A stretch of DNA of 64,000 nucleotides, from contig NZ_JBKBHT010000003.1 in the NCBI RefSeq assembly GCF_046297595.1, positions 372,001 to 436,000 on the forward strand, in the 5' to 3' direction. The DNA is from Ferrovibrio sp046297595 (lineage in GTDB: Bacteria; Pseudomonadota; Alphaproteobacteria; Ferrovibrionales; Ferrovibrionaceae). This document shows, in pieces, positions 15,564-23,630 of this stretch. Each line of letters opens with the position of its first letter. Position 1 is the first letter of the stretch. The position numbers and the translations under genes are program-made. The notes beneath the pieces were generated by a model. It was not told the origin of the DNA. It searched no databases and saw only the letters and a program-made list of their open reading frames with translations.

Positions 15564-17362
15564 AGCGGACAATCCACCGTGTCAACCCAACGCGCCAGCA
15601 CAATCGTGGCCCAGATCGAATTGATGTTGGTGGGCACGCCCCTGAATAATCTGTCGAGCGCGCCGTCCCGGGCGGCAAAGAAGCGGGTGTCGGCAAGACG
15701 GCGATAAGCCGCCTTCAGTTCCGCTTCGATCCGCGGTTTGTTGTTGAAGAATACGCTGGCCGGCATGCCGAAGCCGCGCTTGGGCGCCAACGCGTGCTGC
15801 TCGGGCAGGTATTTCGCCAACAGGCGACGCAACGCCACTTTCTGGAGCTTGCCATCGGAGCACAGAGCCAGATTGGCCTTGCTAGCGGTCTTCATCATAT
15901 CCGGCGACAGAAAGGGCGTCCGCGTTTCAAGGCCGTGCTGCATGCTCATGCGGTCGACCTTCGCCAGTACCGCGCCGGGCAGATAGGTATGGAAATCCAG
16001 CTGTCGCAAGGCATGCAGCGCCGGCCGTTCAGGATGCATGAAGAACGGCGCATAACGCTCGCAGAAACCGGTGACAGCCGCATATCCGACAGGGAAAGCG
16101 GTTCGCACGGCCTCGACAGGCGTCACCGGCAATCCCTTTTCAAGATAAGCCTGCACCATTGCGGCCGGTGCTGCTTCGCTTGCACTGTCCAGGGGCGGCG
16201 CCAGCAACGGATAGCGGCTATATCCGCCGTAAAGCTCATCACCTCCGTCGCCGGAAATCGCCACCGTGACATGCTGGCGGGTGAATTCGGACAGCAGGTA
16301 GGTCGGTACACAGCTGCGGTCACCGTTCGGCTCGTCCAGCAAATGACCGATGCGGTCGCAGATGCGGTCGAAATCGGCCGCTGTGAAGATATGCTCATAA
16401 TGTTCGGTGCCAAGCTGGGCGGCAATGTCGCGGGCGGCTACATGCTCGGAATCCCGGTCGCCCTCGAAACCTACGGTAAAGGTCTTCACCTTCTGGCCGA
16501 GTTGTCTGGTCAGCAATGCGCAGGTCAGCGCTGAATCGACACCGCTGGAGAGAAACACGCCAAGTGGCACGTCGCTGTTAAGCCGGTTAGCCAGCGAGAG
16601 CGACAGCGCGCTTTCGACCGCATCAACATACCGGTCGGTATCCTGCGGCCCAACCTCGTTATCCTGGTCGATGGTGAAATCGAAATAGCGCTGAAGGTAT
16701 TGGCGCCCATCCGCAAAAACCTGCAGGATCATGCCTGGTTCCAGCTTGCGCACTGGATCAAGGATGGCGTTCGAATCCGGCACGTAGCGCAGGGTGAAAT
16801 ACTGCGCCAGGGATTCTTCCGACAGACCGAAGCTGACGTCGGGAATCTGCAGCAGCGGGCGCAATTCGGACGCGAAGGCGAATAGCGCGTCGGTCGCAAC
16901 ATAATAGAGCGGTTTTTCCCCGGCACGATCACGCGCCAAGGTCAGGCAACGCGTCTCGCGATCATAGATCGCCAACGCGAACATGCCGTCGATGACGCGG
17001 AATATCCCGGTACCGATCTGCGCGAAGCTCGCCAGCAGCACTTCGGTATCGGTACCGGTGTGGAAGCGATGGCCCATCTTTTCGAGCTGGGCACGCAATG
17101 CGCGGAAATTATAGATCTCGCCATTGAAACTGACGACATAGCGGCCGTCAGCGCTTTCCATCGGCTGATGGCCGGCTGATGACAGATCGAGCACGCTCAA
17201 ACGGGTATGGCCGAGATGGCACCGGTTCTCCGGATCGGCCCACTGACCGCGGTCGTCTGGCCCGCGATGGGTCAGCGCAGCGTTCATGCGGCCAATCAAG
17301 GCCTGTAACTCGTCCGGCGAGCGGCTGGACTTGAAATTCATGTACCCATTAATGCCGCACAT
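15560..17362 (-). CDS. asnB: asparagine synthase (glutamine-hydrolysing)
   Basis: A 600-residue AsnB-type enzyme. Starting at the ATG at 17362 exposes the catalytic Cys2 (MCGINGY), which needs removal of Met1. HRGPDDRG, SFNGEIYN and the ammonia-channel region are present, followed by the ATP-pyrophosphatase loop SSGVDSALTCALL (S-G-G-x-D-S with Val replacing the second Gly) and ISGDGGDELYGGYSRY. It could make asparagine, but members in glycan or peptide clusters amidate other carboxylates, and its coupling to a glycosyltransferase-methyltransferase favours that. A 12-residue upstream extension is possible but would bury Cys2. Confidence 0.9.
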   Translation of the reverse strand: MCGINGYMNFKSSRSPDELQALIGRMNAALTHRGPDDRGQWADPENRCHLGHTRLSVLDLSSAGHQPMESADGRYVVSFNGEIYNFRALRAQLEKMGHRFHTGTDTEVLLASFAQIGTGIFRVIDGMFALAIYDRETRCLTLARDRAGEKPLYYVATDALFAFASELRPLLQIPDVSFGLSEESLAQYFTLRYVPDSNAILDPVRKLEPGMILQVFADGRQYLQRYFDFTIDQDNEVGPQDTDRYVDAVESALSLSLANRLNSDVPLGVFLSSGVDSALTCALLTRQLGQKVKTFTVGFEGDRDSEHVAARDIAAQLGTEHYEHIFTAADFDRICDRIGHLLDEPNGDRSCVPTYLLSEFTRQHVTVAISGDGGDELYGGYSRYPLLAPPLDSASEAAPAAMVQAYLEKGLPVTPVEAVRTAFPVGYAAVTGFCERYAPFFMHPERPALHALRQLDFHTYLPGAVLAKVDRMSMQHGLETRTPFLSPDMMKTASKANLALCSDGKLQKVALRRLLAKYLPEQHALAPKRGFGMPASVFFNNKPRIEAELKAAYRRLADTRFFAARDGALDRLFRGVPTNINSIWATIVLARWVDTVDCPL

Positions 17363-17623
17363 TATCAGGCCTGACCCGCAGGATTTACAATAATCCAATA
17401 TACGAATCGCATACTTAACAACGCGTAAAATTTCATCAGCTCAGGGAACCGGCATCGCGGGCTGCGCGGGTAAGCGATTTTTCACTTTTCCCATTCAACT
17501 TCATCCGACAGAGGTCGGTATGATATGGTTCCGTCCGACCCCCGACTCAATTGCGAGCGGACCGGCCTTTGCCAGTACGACAGCCCGGCAAGCGATACAG
17601 CCTCGACAACGGAAGGTGCAGCC

Positions 17624-18607
17624 ATGTCCGTCGACAAGCTTCTTTCAATCAAAACCCCCGGACAGAAGCAGTTCATCGGCTCGCTTGCCGTGAACCGCGA
17701 GGCCTCGATGTGGGCCGATTACTGGCACATGTCGGAAGACATGACCTTCTTTCCGCGCGAAGTGGCGATGTTCGACGATGTTGAAGCAATCGCCCGCGAT
17801 TTCGTATTCAAGGGCTATGGTCCCGAGAAGCCGATTTTCGGCGAGGACTCCAAACTGATCACCATGGGGTCATGCTTTGCGGATCGCCTGCGCCGCTGGC
17901 TGCTCGCCAACACGCGCAACGCCTACGGCATCGACGTGCCCGAGTCGCTAAACAACAGCTTTGCCGTCCGCCAGTTTATCCAATGGTGCCTGACTGGCGA
18001 GCGCGCCGAGGATGCTTACTGGTACGAACAGGGCGGTGACAAACACATCTCGCGCTGGGAATCCGAGCAGGAATATACCTACTATCGCCAGGCGCTGACC
18101 GAGTGCACCGGCATTGTGGTCACCGTCGGGATGGCCGAGGTCTGGCGCGACAAGGCCACCGGCGGCGTGTTCTGGCGTGGCGTGCCGGAGAAAGTGTTCG
18201 AGGCCGACAAGCACGAATGCGTGCTCAGTTCGGTCGAAGAGAACAAGCAGAACCTGCTCAAGATTGTCGAACTGATACACCGGCATTGCGGTCCGAAGCC
18301 AATTATCTTTACGCTGTCGCCGGTCCCGCTCAACGCTTCGTTCCTGAATAGGCCAACCATTGTATCGGATTGCCGCAGCAAATCGGTGCTGCGCGTCGCG
18401 CTCGGCGAAATCGAGGATATGAACCTGCCGCAGGTCTATTACTGGCCATCCTTTGAAATTGTCCGCTGGGTTGGCAGCCATATAGCGGCCCCCACCTTCA
18501 ACGCCGATAATACGCCGCGCCATGTGGCGGATTTCGCTGTTAAAATCATCATCGACAATTTCATCGGCCGTTTTTTTGAACCGCGCACCCTGACAGGCGG
18601 CGCCTGA
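17624..18607 (+). CDS. GSCFA domain-containing protein
   Basis: About 327 residues. The name-giving motif GSCFAD is near residue 83, followed by NSFAVRQFIQWCL, VVTVGMAEVW and FTLSPVPLNASF, which are the standard GSCFA blocks. The fold is thought to resemble SGNH/GDSL esterases, with the Ser of GSCFA as a possible nucleophile, and it often appears in surface polysaccharide clusters. The ATG at 17624 has GGAAGG upstream; an ATG-less extension to 17525 is less likely. It is divergent from asnB across a 261-bp AT-rich gap (17363-17623), in which I see no gene. Confidence 0.85.
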   Translation: MSVDKLLSIKTPGQKQFIGSLAVNREASMWADYWHMSEDMTFFPREVAMFDDVEAIARDFVFKGYGPEKPIFGEDSKLITMGSCFADRLRRWLLANTRNAYGIDVPESLNNSFAVRQFIQWCLTGERAEDAYWYEQGGDKHISRWESEQEYTYYRQALTECTGIVVTVGMAEVWRDKATGGVFWRGVPEKVFEADKHECVLSSVEENKQNLLKIVELIHRHCGPKPIIFTLSPVPLNASFLNRPTIVSDCRSKSVLRVALGEIEDMNLPQVYYWPSFEIVRWVGSHIAAPTFNADNTPRHVADFAVKIIIDNFIGRFFEPRTLTGGA

Positions 18608-18613
18608 AATCCG

Positions 18614-18842
18614 TTAGGCCGCCAGGGCGCTTTCGACCTTGTCGCAGATGTAGTGATACAGGCAGACGTGGATCTGCGACGTGAAGTTCGACGGCGCCTC
18701 GATCAGCACGTCGCAATGGAGCATCAGTATATGCCGGCGCGACCATAGGCCTCGACCTGGCGGGCAAACAGGCTGGCATAATCGTAATCGTTGCTCCAGG
18801 CCGTGATGACGGCGCCATGCGTTTCCTGCGCGAATGAACGGC
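18614..18842 (-). pseudogene. remnant of a SIS-domain sugar-phosphate isomerase (GmhA-like)
   Basis: Two fragments of one SIS protein remain in different frames. At 18842-18730 one frame reads SFAQETHGAVITAWSNDYDYASLFARQVEAYGRAG, in outline the N-terminal half of a phosphoheptose isomerase core, and then stops. Immediately after, another frame reads CDVLIEAPSNFTSQI and HYICDKVESALAA, which matches the C-terminal end. About 75 residues between these parts, including the usual G-I-S-x-S-G-x-S loop, are missing. This points to an internal deletion with frameshift. It ends just after the GSCFA gene and could be a lost member of that cluster. Confidence 0.6.
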
Positions 18843-18906
18843 AAGACCGCGCGCAGACTAACATAGCCGTCGTCCGGAACCGGCCTCCGGGATAGCTTGC
18901 TGCGGC

Positions 18907-19218
18907 TTAATGCAGGTCGTAACTGGCGGCGGCGGCGCGATAATCCTGCGCGCTGACGATCCGGGCCGAAACCACGCGCACGGAATGCAGCTTGCCGTCC
19001 AGCCTGGCCTCCCAGAAATCGAGGAATTTGCGCAGGCCGGGGAATTTCGGCGCCAGGTCGTAATCCTGCCAGACATAACTCTGCAGTAGCCGCGGATGAT
19101 CGGGCATGTGGTAGAGGATTTCGGCCGTGGTCAGGTGATAGGTGAGCAGCTTTTCCAGCCACTCGGCCGAAGCGTGATGGGTTGAACGGGACGCATTTGA
19201 ACGAGACATATCGGACAT
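18907..19218 (-). CDS. Usg family protein
   Basis: A 103-residue protein whose centre (LLTYHLTTAEILYHMPDHP, SYVWQDYDLAPKFPGLRKFLDFWE and GKLHSVRV) matches the small Usg proteins conserved in alphaproteobacteria. No biochemical function is established; the name comes from early sequence comparisons. The start at 19218 gives a ~15-residue Ser/His-rich leader; the ATG at 19209 is also possible. The 158 bp to the right (19219-19376) hold no recognisable element. Confidence 0.82.
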   Translation of the reverse strand: MSDMSRSNASRSTHHASAEWLEKLLTYHLTTAEILYHMPDHPRLLQSYVWQDYDLAPKFPGLRKFLDFWEARLDGKLHSVRVVSARIVSAQDYRAAAASYDLH

Positions 19219-19376
19219 TATCGCCTCCTGCCTTCTGCGGGAGCCGCACCCGACGTCTCGACGAAAACCGACTCGCGGGCCGGCACACCTTCAGTCAAAG
19301 CCTGCCGAAAGTGTCGGTCCGATGACAATAACTTTCTGTAAACGGCACGCAGATTGGCACTCGGCAATCGCGGCTG

Positions 19377-19676
19377 CTAGCGCCTCCGCCAGAGGCCGGC
19401 AAACCCGGCGAGGATGATCGCGCAGACAAACGCCACCGGAATTGCCGCGACATAGGAGAATACAGCGAACAGCCCGACTTGGCGCAGGCTGAGCTCGCAA
19501 CTTCTGGCCGCCCCCAGCACGAAATGCGGATTGTCCACGTCGTCGCAGAACTCGCCGTAATCGTCCGTCTCTCCGGTGGTGTAAAGCTCATAGAGATTGA
19601 AGCCCGGCACTAGGGCCGGACCCGCCAGGCTGAGTAGGGCAACCAGCGGAACGACGTGTTTCCAGAAGGGGCTCAT
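19377..19676 (-). CDS. small membrane protein of unknown function
   Basis: A 99-residue protein with two hydrophobic segments, at residues ~8-26 and ~68-92, separated by an acidic, Cys-containing stretch (ETDDYGEFCDDVDNPH and RSCELS). If the first segment is an anchor, the loop would lie in the periplasm and its two Cys could form a disulfide. The ending WRRR is a cytoplasmic-type tail. I do not recognise the family. The ribosome site is weak. Confidence 0.55.
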   Translation of the reverse strand: MSPFWKHVVPLVALLSLAGPALVPGFNLYELYTTGETDDYGEFCDDVDNPHFVLGAARSCELSLRQVGLFAVFSYVAAIPVAFVCAIILAGFAGLWRRR

Positions 19677-19703
19677 GACGGACAGGCGTTTTCAGGGAAA
19701 CTT

Positions 19704-20897
19704 TTAGGGAAAATCTGTACCGACGGTCGGCGGCGGCAGGGGCGTGAGCCACGGCTTGTCGCGATAGAGCCTACCAATGCGCGCGCCCCTTTTCGATACC
19801 TTTTCCTGCGCCAGCGAGTTCCACAGCGTGCCGATTTTTTCCGGCGATGGGTCGTCCAGACGTTCGATGATCCGCTTGACCAGGGTGACTGAGGCACGGA
19901 TGTTGGTTTCGGGATCCGTCGCCTTGTCCTTCGGCAGGCCAAGCGAATGCCAGACGTCGGCACGGATGCTCATCGGCCGCTGTGAACGCGACAATCCGAC
20001 CATATCCGCCAGCGCATCGAAGCCGCCCTTATGGCCATCGGCATTCTCGTAATACAGGATTGCCTTGATCAGGTCAGGATCGACCTTCTGCCGCTCCGCC
20101 TCGCGCTCGATCAGTTTTCCATAAGTATCGATCGCTTCATGCCCGCGCCATGGCTGCCGCCAGATCGGCGCAGTGCCGTCGGCATCCGGATTGTCGGCAA
20201 TGCCAAAGCGTGCCGGAGTGTCGTCGATGATTGCCTTCTCGCGGTCGGCCCTTATGTTCACCAGCGGCACATCCTGCCGCGTGCCAGCGGGAACATCAGC
20301 GCGGAGGCCGGTATCGGCTTGCGCCTCCTGCTGGGTGCCCCGATCGCTTGACAGCAGCGTGGGTTTCATCGGTCGGTCGGAACCCAAACCGATGGGCCGC
20401 AATTGCGGCTCGGGATAGCCTCCGCGCTTTTCCATGGTACGGATACGCAATGAAGCCGGCGGCGTGTAGAAGCCCTTGATCGTCTCGATGGTCTCGCCGT
20501 CCGGCAGGGCATAGCCGTCGATGGCGAGGCCGTTGTCTTTCTGGAATTTGCGCAGGGCGTAATCGTCGCGACCGCCCCAGTAGCCCGTCGGTCCCTCGGT
20601 GGCGGCGGCATCCAGCACTCCTTCCCTGTGCAGCAGGGCCTGCAGCTTGAACACATCGCCGCGCCGGTTCGCCTGCCCCGCCCCGACGCCGGATTGCAGC
20701 TCGAACAGCCTGTCGCCGAAGATCCGGCCAAGCGGCGCGCCGTCCATCCAGTCGCCGCGCGCCGCGTCCCAGCCCGGATCGGGGATGTCGGCCGGCTTCT
20801 CCACATAGCTGCCCATGTCCAGCCGGCCGAGCGGGTCGGGCAGGTATTCGAGATCGTCCTGACTGGGTGGATCGAACAGACGCTGATAGGCCGGCAT
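19704..20897 (-). CDS. peptidoglycan-binding / lytic-transglycosylase-like protein
   Basis: A 397-residue protein. Residues ~80-150 resemble a peptidoglycan-binding type 1 repeat (VFKLQALLHREGVLD, ALRKFQKDNGLAIDG). A linker rich in charged residues follows. Residues ~265-380 resemble an SLT-type transglycosylase core: IEREAERQKVDPDLIKAILYYENA has the helix and Glu expected at the active site. No signal peptide is visible, which is unusual for a cell-wall enzyme and recalls phage or toxin-like lysozymes. The ATG at 20897 has GGAGG at 20903-20907. The exact role is uncertain. Confidence 0.6.
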   Translation of the reverse strand: MPAYQRLFDPPSQDDLEYLPDPLGRLDMGSYVEKPADIPDPGWDAARGDWMDGAPLGRIFGDRLFELQSGVGAGQANRRGDVFKLQALLHREGVLDAAATEGPTGYWGGRDDYALRKFQKDNGLAIDGYALPDGETIETIKGFYTPPASLRIRTMEKRGGYPEPQLRPIGLGSDRPMKPTLLSSDRGTQQEAQADTGLRADVPAGTRQDVPLVNIRADREKAIIDDTPARFGIADNPDADGTAPIWRQPWRGHEAIDTYGKLIEREAERQKVDPDLIKAILYYENADGHKGGFDALADMVGLSRSQRPMSIRADVWHSLGLPKDKATDPETNIRASVTLVKRIIERLDDPSPEKIGTLWNSLAQEKVSKRGARIGRLYRDKPWLTPLPPPTVGTDFP

Positions 20898-20912
20898 GGG
20901 CGCCTCCAGTTA

Positions 20913-20975
20913 AGAACATAAAGTGAATATAAACTTGAATTTCCTGTTTTCAATATTATTTTCTTCTTATGTTCT
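20913..20975. promoter_or_regulatory. AT-rich region with a 9-bp inverted repeat
   Basis: AGAACATAA at 20913-20921 is repeated inverted at 20967-20975, with 45 bp of AT-rich sequence between. It sits directly before the peptidoglycan-binding gene and within the 292-bp gap before the thiolase, otherwise empty as far as I can see. A promoter or operator role is inferred from base composition only. Confidence 0.35.
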
Positions 20976-21189
20976 CATTCTGCCGTTTCCGCTCGGAAAT
21001 CAGCCATTCCCGGCCGGACGGCGGCTGGGGTAGCGGAGGAGCATCACGGGCCCGCCTTGACTTCCACCGGGCGGCCACCCTCTTATTTCCGACCGAGCGT
21101 TCGAATCTGCCCTTGAGCATTGCCTGGGGCGGGTCGGGCGCCGGGAGCGAGACCCGAAGCAAGCACGGCTAGAGAAAGGGACCAGAGCC

Positions 21190-22356
21190 ATGACCGCCTG
21201 CATCGTCGGCTGGAGCCACAGCAAATTCGGCAAACTGGACGGCAGGGATGCCGAGGACCTGATCGTGGAGGTCGCGGTCGGCGCGATCCGCGACGCTGGC
21301 CTGGAGCCGAAGGACATCGACGCCATCTATCTGGGCCATTTCAACGGCGGCCTGGTGGACCAGGATTTTTCGGCTTCGCTGGTGTTGCAGGCCGATCCGG
21401 GCCTGCGCTTCAAGCCGGCCACGCGCGTGGAAAATGCCTGCTCGACCGGTTCGGCCGCGATCTTCCAGGGCCTGAACGCCATTGCGGCGAAAAAGGCACG
21501 CTTCGTGCTGTGCGTCGGCGTGGAGAAGATGACCTCCTCGCCCAACGATGTGGTCGGCAACGTGCTGCTGAAGGCCAGCTACCGCAAGGCGGAGATCTTC
21601 AACGAGGGCGGCTTCGCCGGCGTGTTCGACTCGATCCAGAAGCAGTATTTCCAGCGCTATGGCGACCAGTCGGATGCGACTGCGATGATCGCCGCCAAGA
21701 ACCACAAGAACGGAGCCAAGAATCCGCTGGCGCACATGCAGAAGGATTTCGGCTACGAATTCTGTAAGACCGTGTCGGACAAGAACCCGCTGGTGGTGGG
21801 CGGCATGCGCCGCACCGACTGCTCGATGGTATCCGACGGCGCCGCAGCCCTGGTGCTGAGCGACGTGCAGACGGCCCTGGGCATGAAGAAGGCGATTGCC
21901 TTCCGCGCCTCCAAGCATGTGCAGGATTTCCTGCCGATGGCAAAACGCGACGTGATCGCTTTCGAAGGCCCGGCCAAGGCCTGGGCCGATGCGTTGGCCG
22001 AGGGCGGCCTGAGCATCTGGGACCTGTCGTTCGCCGAAAGCCATGACTGCTTCACCATCGCCGAACTGATCGAATACGAGGCGATGGGCCTGACCGCGCC
22101 GGGCCAGGGCGCCAAGGCGATCATGGAAGGCTGGACCCAGGCCGACGGTAAACTGCCGGTCAATCCCTCGGGCGGCCTGAAGTCGAAGGGCCATCCGATC
22201 GGCGCCACTGGCGTTTCCATGCATGTGATGGCGGCGATGCAGCTTTCGGGCACCGCCGGCGACATCCAGGTGAAGAACGCCAAGCTGGGCGGCGTGTTCA
22301 ACATGGGCGGTGTGGCCGTGGCCAACTACGTCTCGATCCTCGAGCCGCTGCGGTAA
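21190..22356 (+). CDS. thiolase family acyl-CoA acetyltransferase
   Basis: A 388-residue thiolase. The nucleophile lies in VENACSTGS near residue 86, the His-Asp segment in ESHDCFTIAE, and the C-terminal motif in NPSGGLKSKGHPIGATG. The sequence is closer to the SCP2/acetyl-CoA acyltransferase branch than to PhaA-type enzymes. It cleaves or condenses CoA thioesters in fatty-acid or aromatic side-chain degradation. It is followed by a pair of palindromic repeats, an AcuI-type reductase and an acyl-CoA ligase on the same strand, consistent with one catabolic module. Confidence 0.9.
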   Translation: MTACIVGWSHSKFGKLDGRDAEDLIVEVAVGAIRDAGLEPKDIDAIYLGHFNGGLVDQDFSASLVLQADPGLRFKPATRVENACSTGSAAIFQGLNAIAAKKARFVLCVGVEKMTSSPNDVVGNVLLKASYRKAEIFNEGGFAGVFDSIQKQYFQRYGDQSDATAMIAAKNHKNGAKNPLAHMQKDFGYEFCKTVSDKNPLVVGGMRRTDCSMVSDGAAALVLSDVQTALGMKKAIAFRASKHVQDFLPMAKRDVIAFEGPAKAWADALAEGGLSIWDLSFAESHDCFTIAELIEYEAMGLTAPGQGAKAIMEGWTQADGKLPVNPSGGLKSKGHPIGATGVSMHVMAAMQLSGTAGDIQVKNAKLGGVFNMGGVAVANYVSILEPLR

Positions 22357-22367
22357 GAAAGGAAAAT

Positions 22368-22398
22368 CGTGGATGCCCGGGCCAAGCCCGGGCATGAC
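22368..22398. repeat. palindromic intergenic repeat, copy A
   Basis: A 31-bp element built around ATGCCCGGGC-CAA-GCCCGGGCAT, a 10-bp perfect stem. It is an inverted relative of the element at 22431-22460. Elements of this shape occur in many alphaproteobacterial intergenic regions. Confidence 0.7.
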
Positions 22399-22430
22399 CA
22401 ATTTTGTTGTTGAGCCCTTTCTCATAAACC

Positions 22431-22460
22431 GTCATGGCCGGGCTTGCCCGGCCATCCACG
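22431..22460. repeat. palindromic intergenic repeat, copy B
   Basis: A 30-bp element whose reverse complement matches copy A at nearly all positions; its own stem is GGCCGGGC / GCCCGGCC around TTG. Together copies A and B could form a larger cruciform or RNA hairpin between the thiolase and reductase genes. Confidence 0.7.
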
Positions 22461-22484
22461 TGCTACTTTTTTCAGGGAAGCGCC

Positions 22485-23474
22485 ATGCCCGAAACCTTCC
22501 GCGCCGTGATGATCGAAGAGGTCGACGGCAAGCCGAAAGCCGCCTTCAAGACCATCAGCACATCCGACCTGCCGCCGCACGACGTGCTGGTGGAGGTGGC
22601 CTATTCGACGCTGAACTACAAGGACGGCCTGGCGCTGACCGGCGGGCGCATCGCGCGCAAGATGCCGCTGGTGGCCGGTATCGATCTGGCCGGCACCGTA
22701 GTCGAATCGACCAATCCCGACTTCAAGCCGGGCGAGAAGGTGATCGTGAACGGCTATGGCCTGTCGGAAACCCAGTGGGGTGCCTATGGCCGCTTCGCAC
22801 GGATGAAAAGCGAATGGCTGGTGCGCCTGCCCGATGCCTTCACGATGCAGGAGGCGATGGCAATAGGAACAGCCGGCTATACCGCCATGCTGTGCGTGCA
22901 GGCGCTGGAGGATGCCGGCCTGACCAAGGATGACGGTGAGGTGCTGGTGACGGGCGCGGCCGGCGGCGTCGGCTCTGTGGCCGTCGCCCTGCTGGCGCAG
23001 AAGGGCTATCGCGTGATCGCCGCCACCGGCCGGCCGGAAACGCATGCCTATCTGACATCCCTTGGCGCCAGCGGTTTCATTCCGCGCGAGGAACTGAACC
23101 AGAAGGGCCCGCCGATGGCCAAGGAGCGCTGGGTCGCGGCGGTGGATTCGGTGGGCAGCCAGACGCTGGCTACCGTGCTGAGCCAGATCCGGTATGGCGG
23201 CTGGGTCGCGGCCTGTGGCCTGGCGGGCGGCACCGACCTGCCGGCAAGCGTGTTCCCCTTCATCCTGCGCAATGTCAGCCTGCTGGGCGTCGATTCCGTG
23301 ATGGCGCCGATGCACAAGCGCAAGCGTGCCTGGTGGCAGCTGGCGAAGGACCTGCCGAAGGACAAGCTGGCCGCCATGACGGAGCTGCATCCTTTGTCGA
23401 ACATCTTCGAGCTGGCGCCGAAGATCATCGCCGGCCAGATCCGCGGCCGCGTCGTGATCGACGTGAATGCCTGA
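22485..23474 (+). CDS. acuI: acrylyl-CoA reductase-like MDR oxidoreductase
   Basis: About 329 residues of the YhdH/AcuI branch of zinc-free medium-chain reductases. It has YSTLNYKDGLALTG at the N-terminus, PLVAGIDLAGTV, the cofactor loop VTGAAGGVGSVAVALLAQ and the closing GRVVIDVNA. AcuI reduces acryloyl-CoA to propionyl-CoA with NADPH, clearing a toxic intermediate of 3-hydroxypropionate or DMSP breakdown. The ATG at 22485 has AGGGAAG upstream. A terminator follows at 23501-23528. Confidence 0.82.
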   Translation: MPETFRAVMIEEVDGKPKAAFKTISTSDLPPHDVLVEVAYSTLNYKDGLALTGGRIARKMPLVAGIDLAGTVVESTNPDFKPGEKVIVNGYGLSETQWGAYGRFARMKSEWLVRLPDAFTMQEAMAIGTAGYTAMLCVQALEDAGLTKDDGEVLVTGAAGGVGSVAVALLAQKGYRVIAATGRPETHAYLTSLGASGFIPREELNQKGPPMAKERWVAAVDSVGSQTLATVLSQIRYGGWVAACGLAGGTDLPASVFPFILRNVSLLGVDSVMAPMHKRKRAWWQLAKDLPKDKLAAMTELHPLSNIFELAPKIIAGQIRGRVVIDVNA

Positions 23475-23500
23475 GGCTTCACGTTCATCGAAGGAAATCA

Positions 23501-23528
23501 GGCCCGGCTCGTCCGGGCCTTTTCTTTT
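23501..23528 (+). terminator. intrinsic terminator after acuI
   Basis: A 7-bp GC stem, GGCCCGG / CCGGGCC with loop CTCGT, is followed by TTTTCTTTT. This is a clear rho-independent signature ending the thiolase-reductase transcript. Confidence 0.85.
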
Positions 23529-23571
23529 CCCTCTTGTGCGGCGGTCGCGAGACGCTATGATGGCCCCAATA

Positions 23572-23590
23572 TTGTAACGCTGCCTTACAA
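23572..23590. promoter_or_regulatory. candidate operator TTGTAA-N7-TTACAA
   Basis: A perfect 6-bp-arm inverted repeat 40 bp before the acyl-CoA ligase start. Its form suits a TetR-type dimer. No matching regulator gene is adjacent, so the binder is unknown. Confidence 0.5.
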
Positions 23591-23630
23591 ATATGGCGGC
23601 AACATAAAATGGTTTCTGGGAGGAAACCCG

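Noticed and set aside
18561..18818. Apparent ORF between the GSCFA gene and usg in a third frame
   Set aside because: It is a frame of the decayed SIS-isomerase remnant and encodes no recognisable protein itself.
20914..20928. GAAC-N7-GAAT, close to the alphaproteobacterial LexA box
   Set aside because: One mismatch in the second half-site and no SOS gene follows, so chance in an AT-rich tract is likelier.
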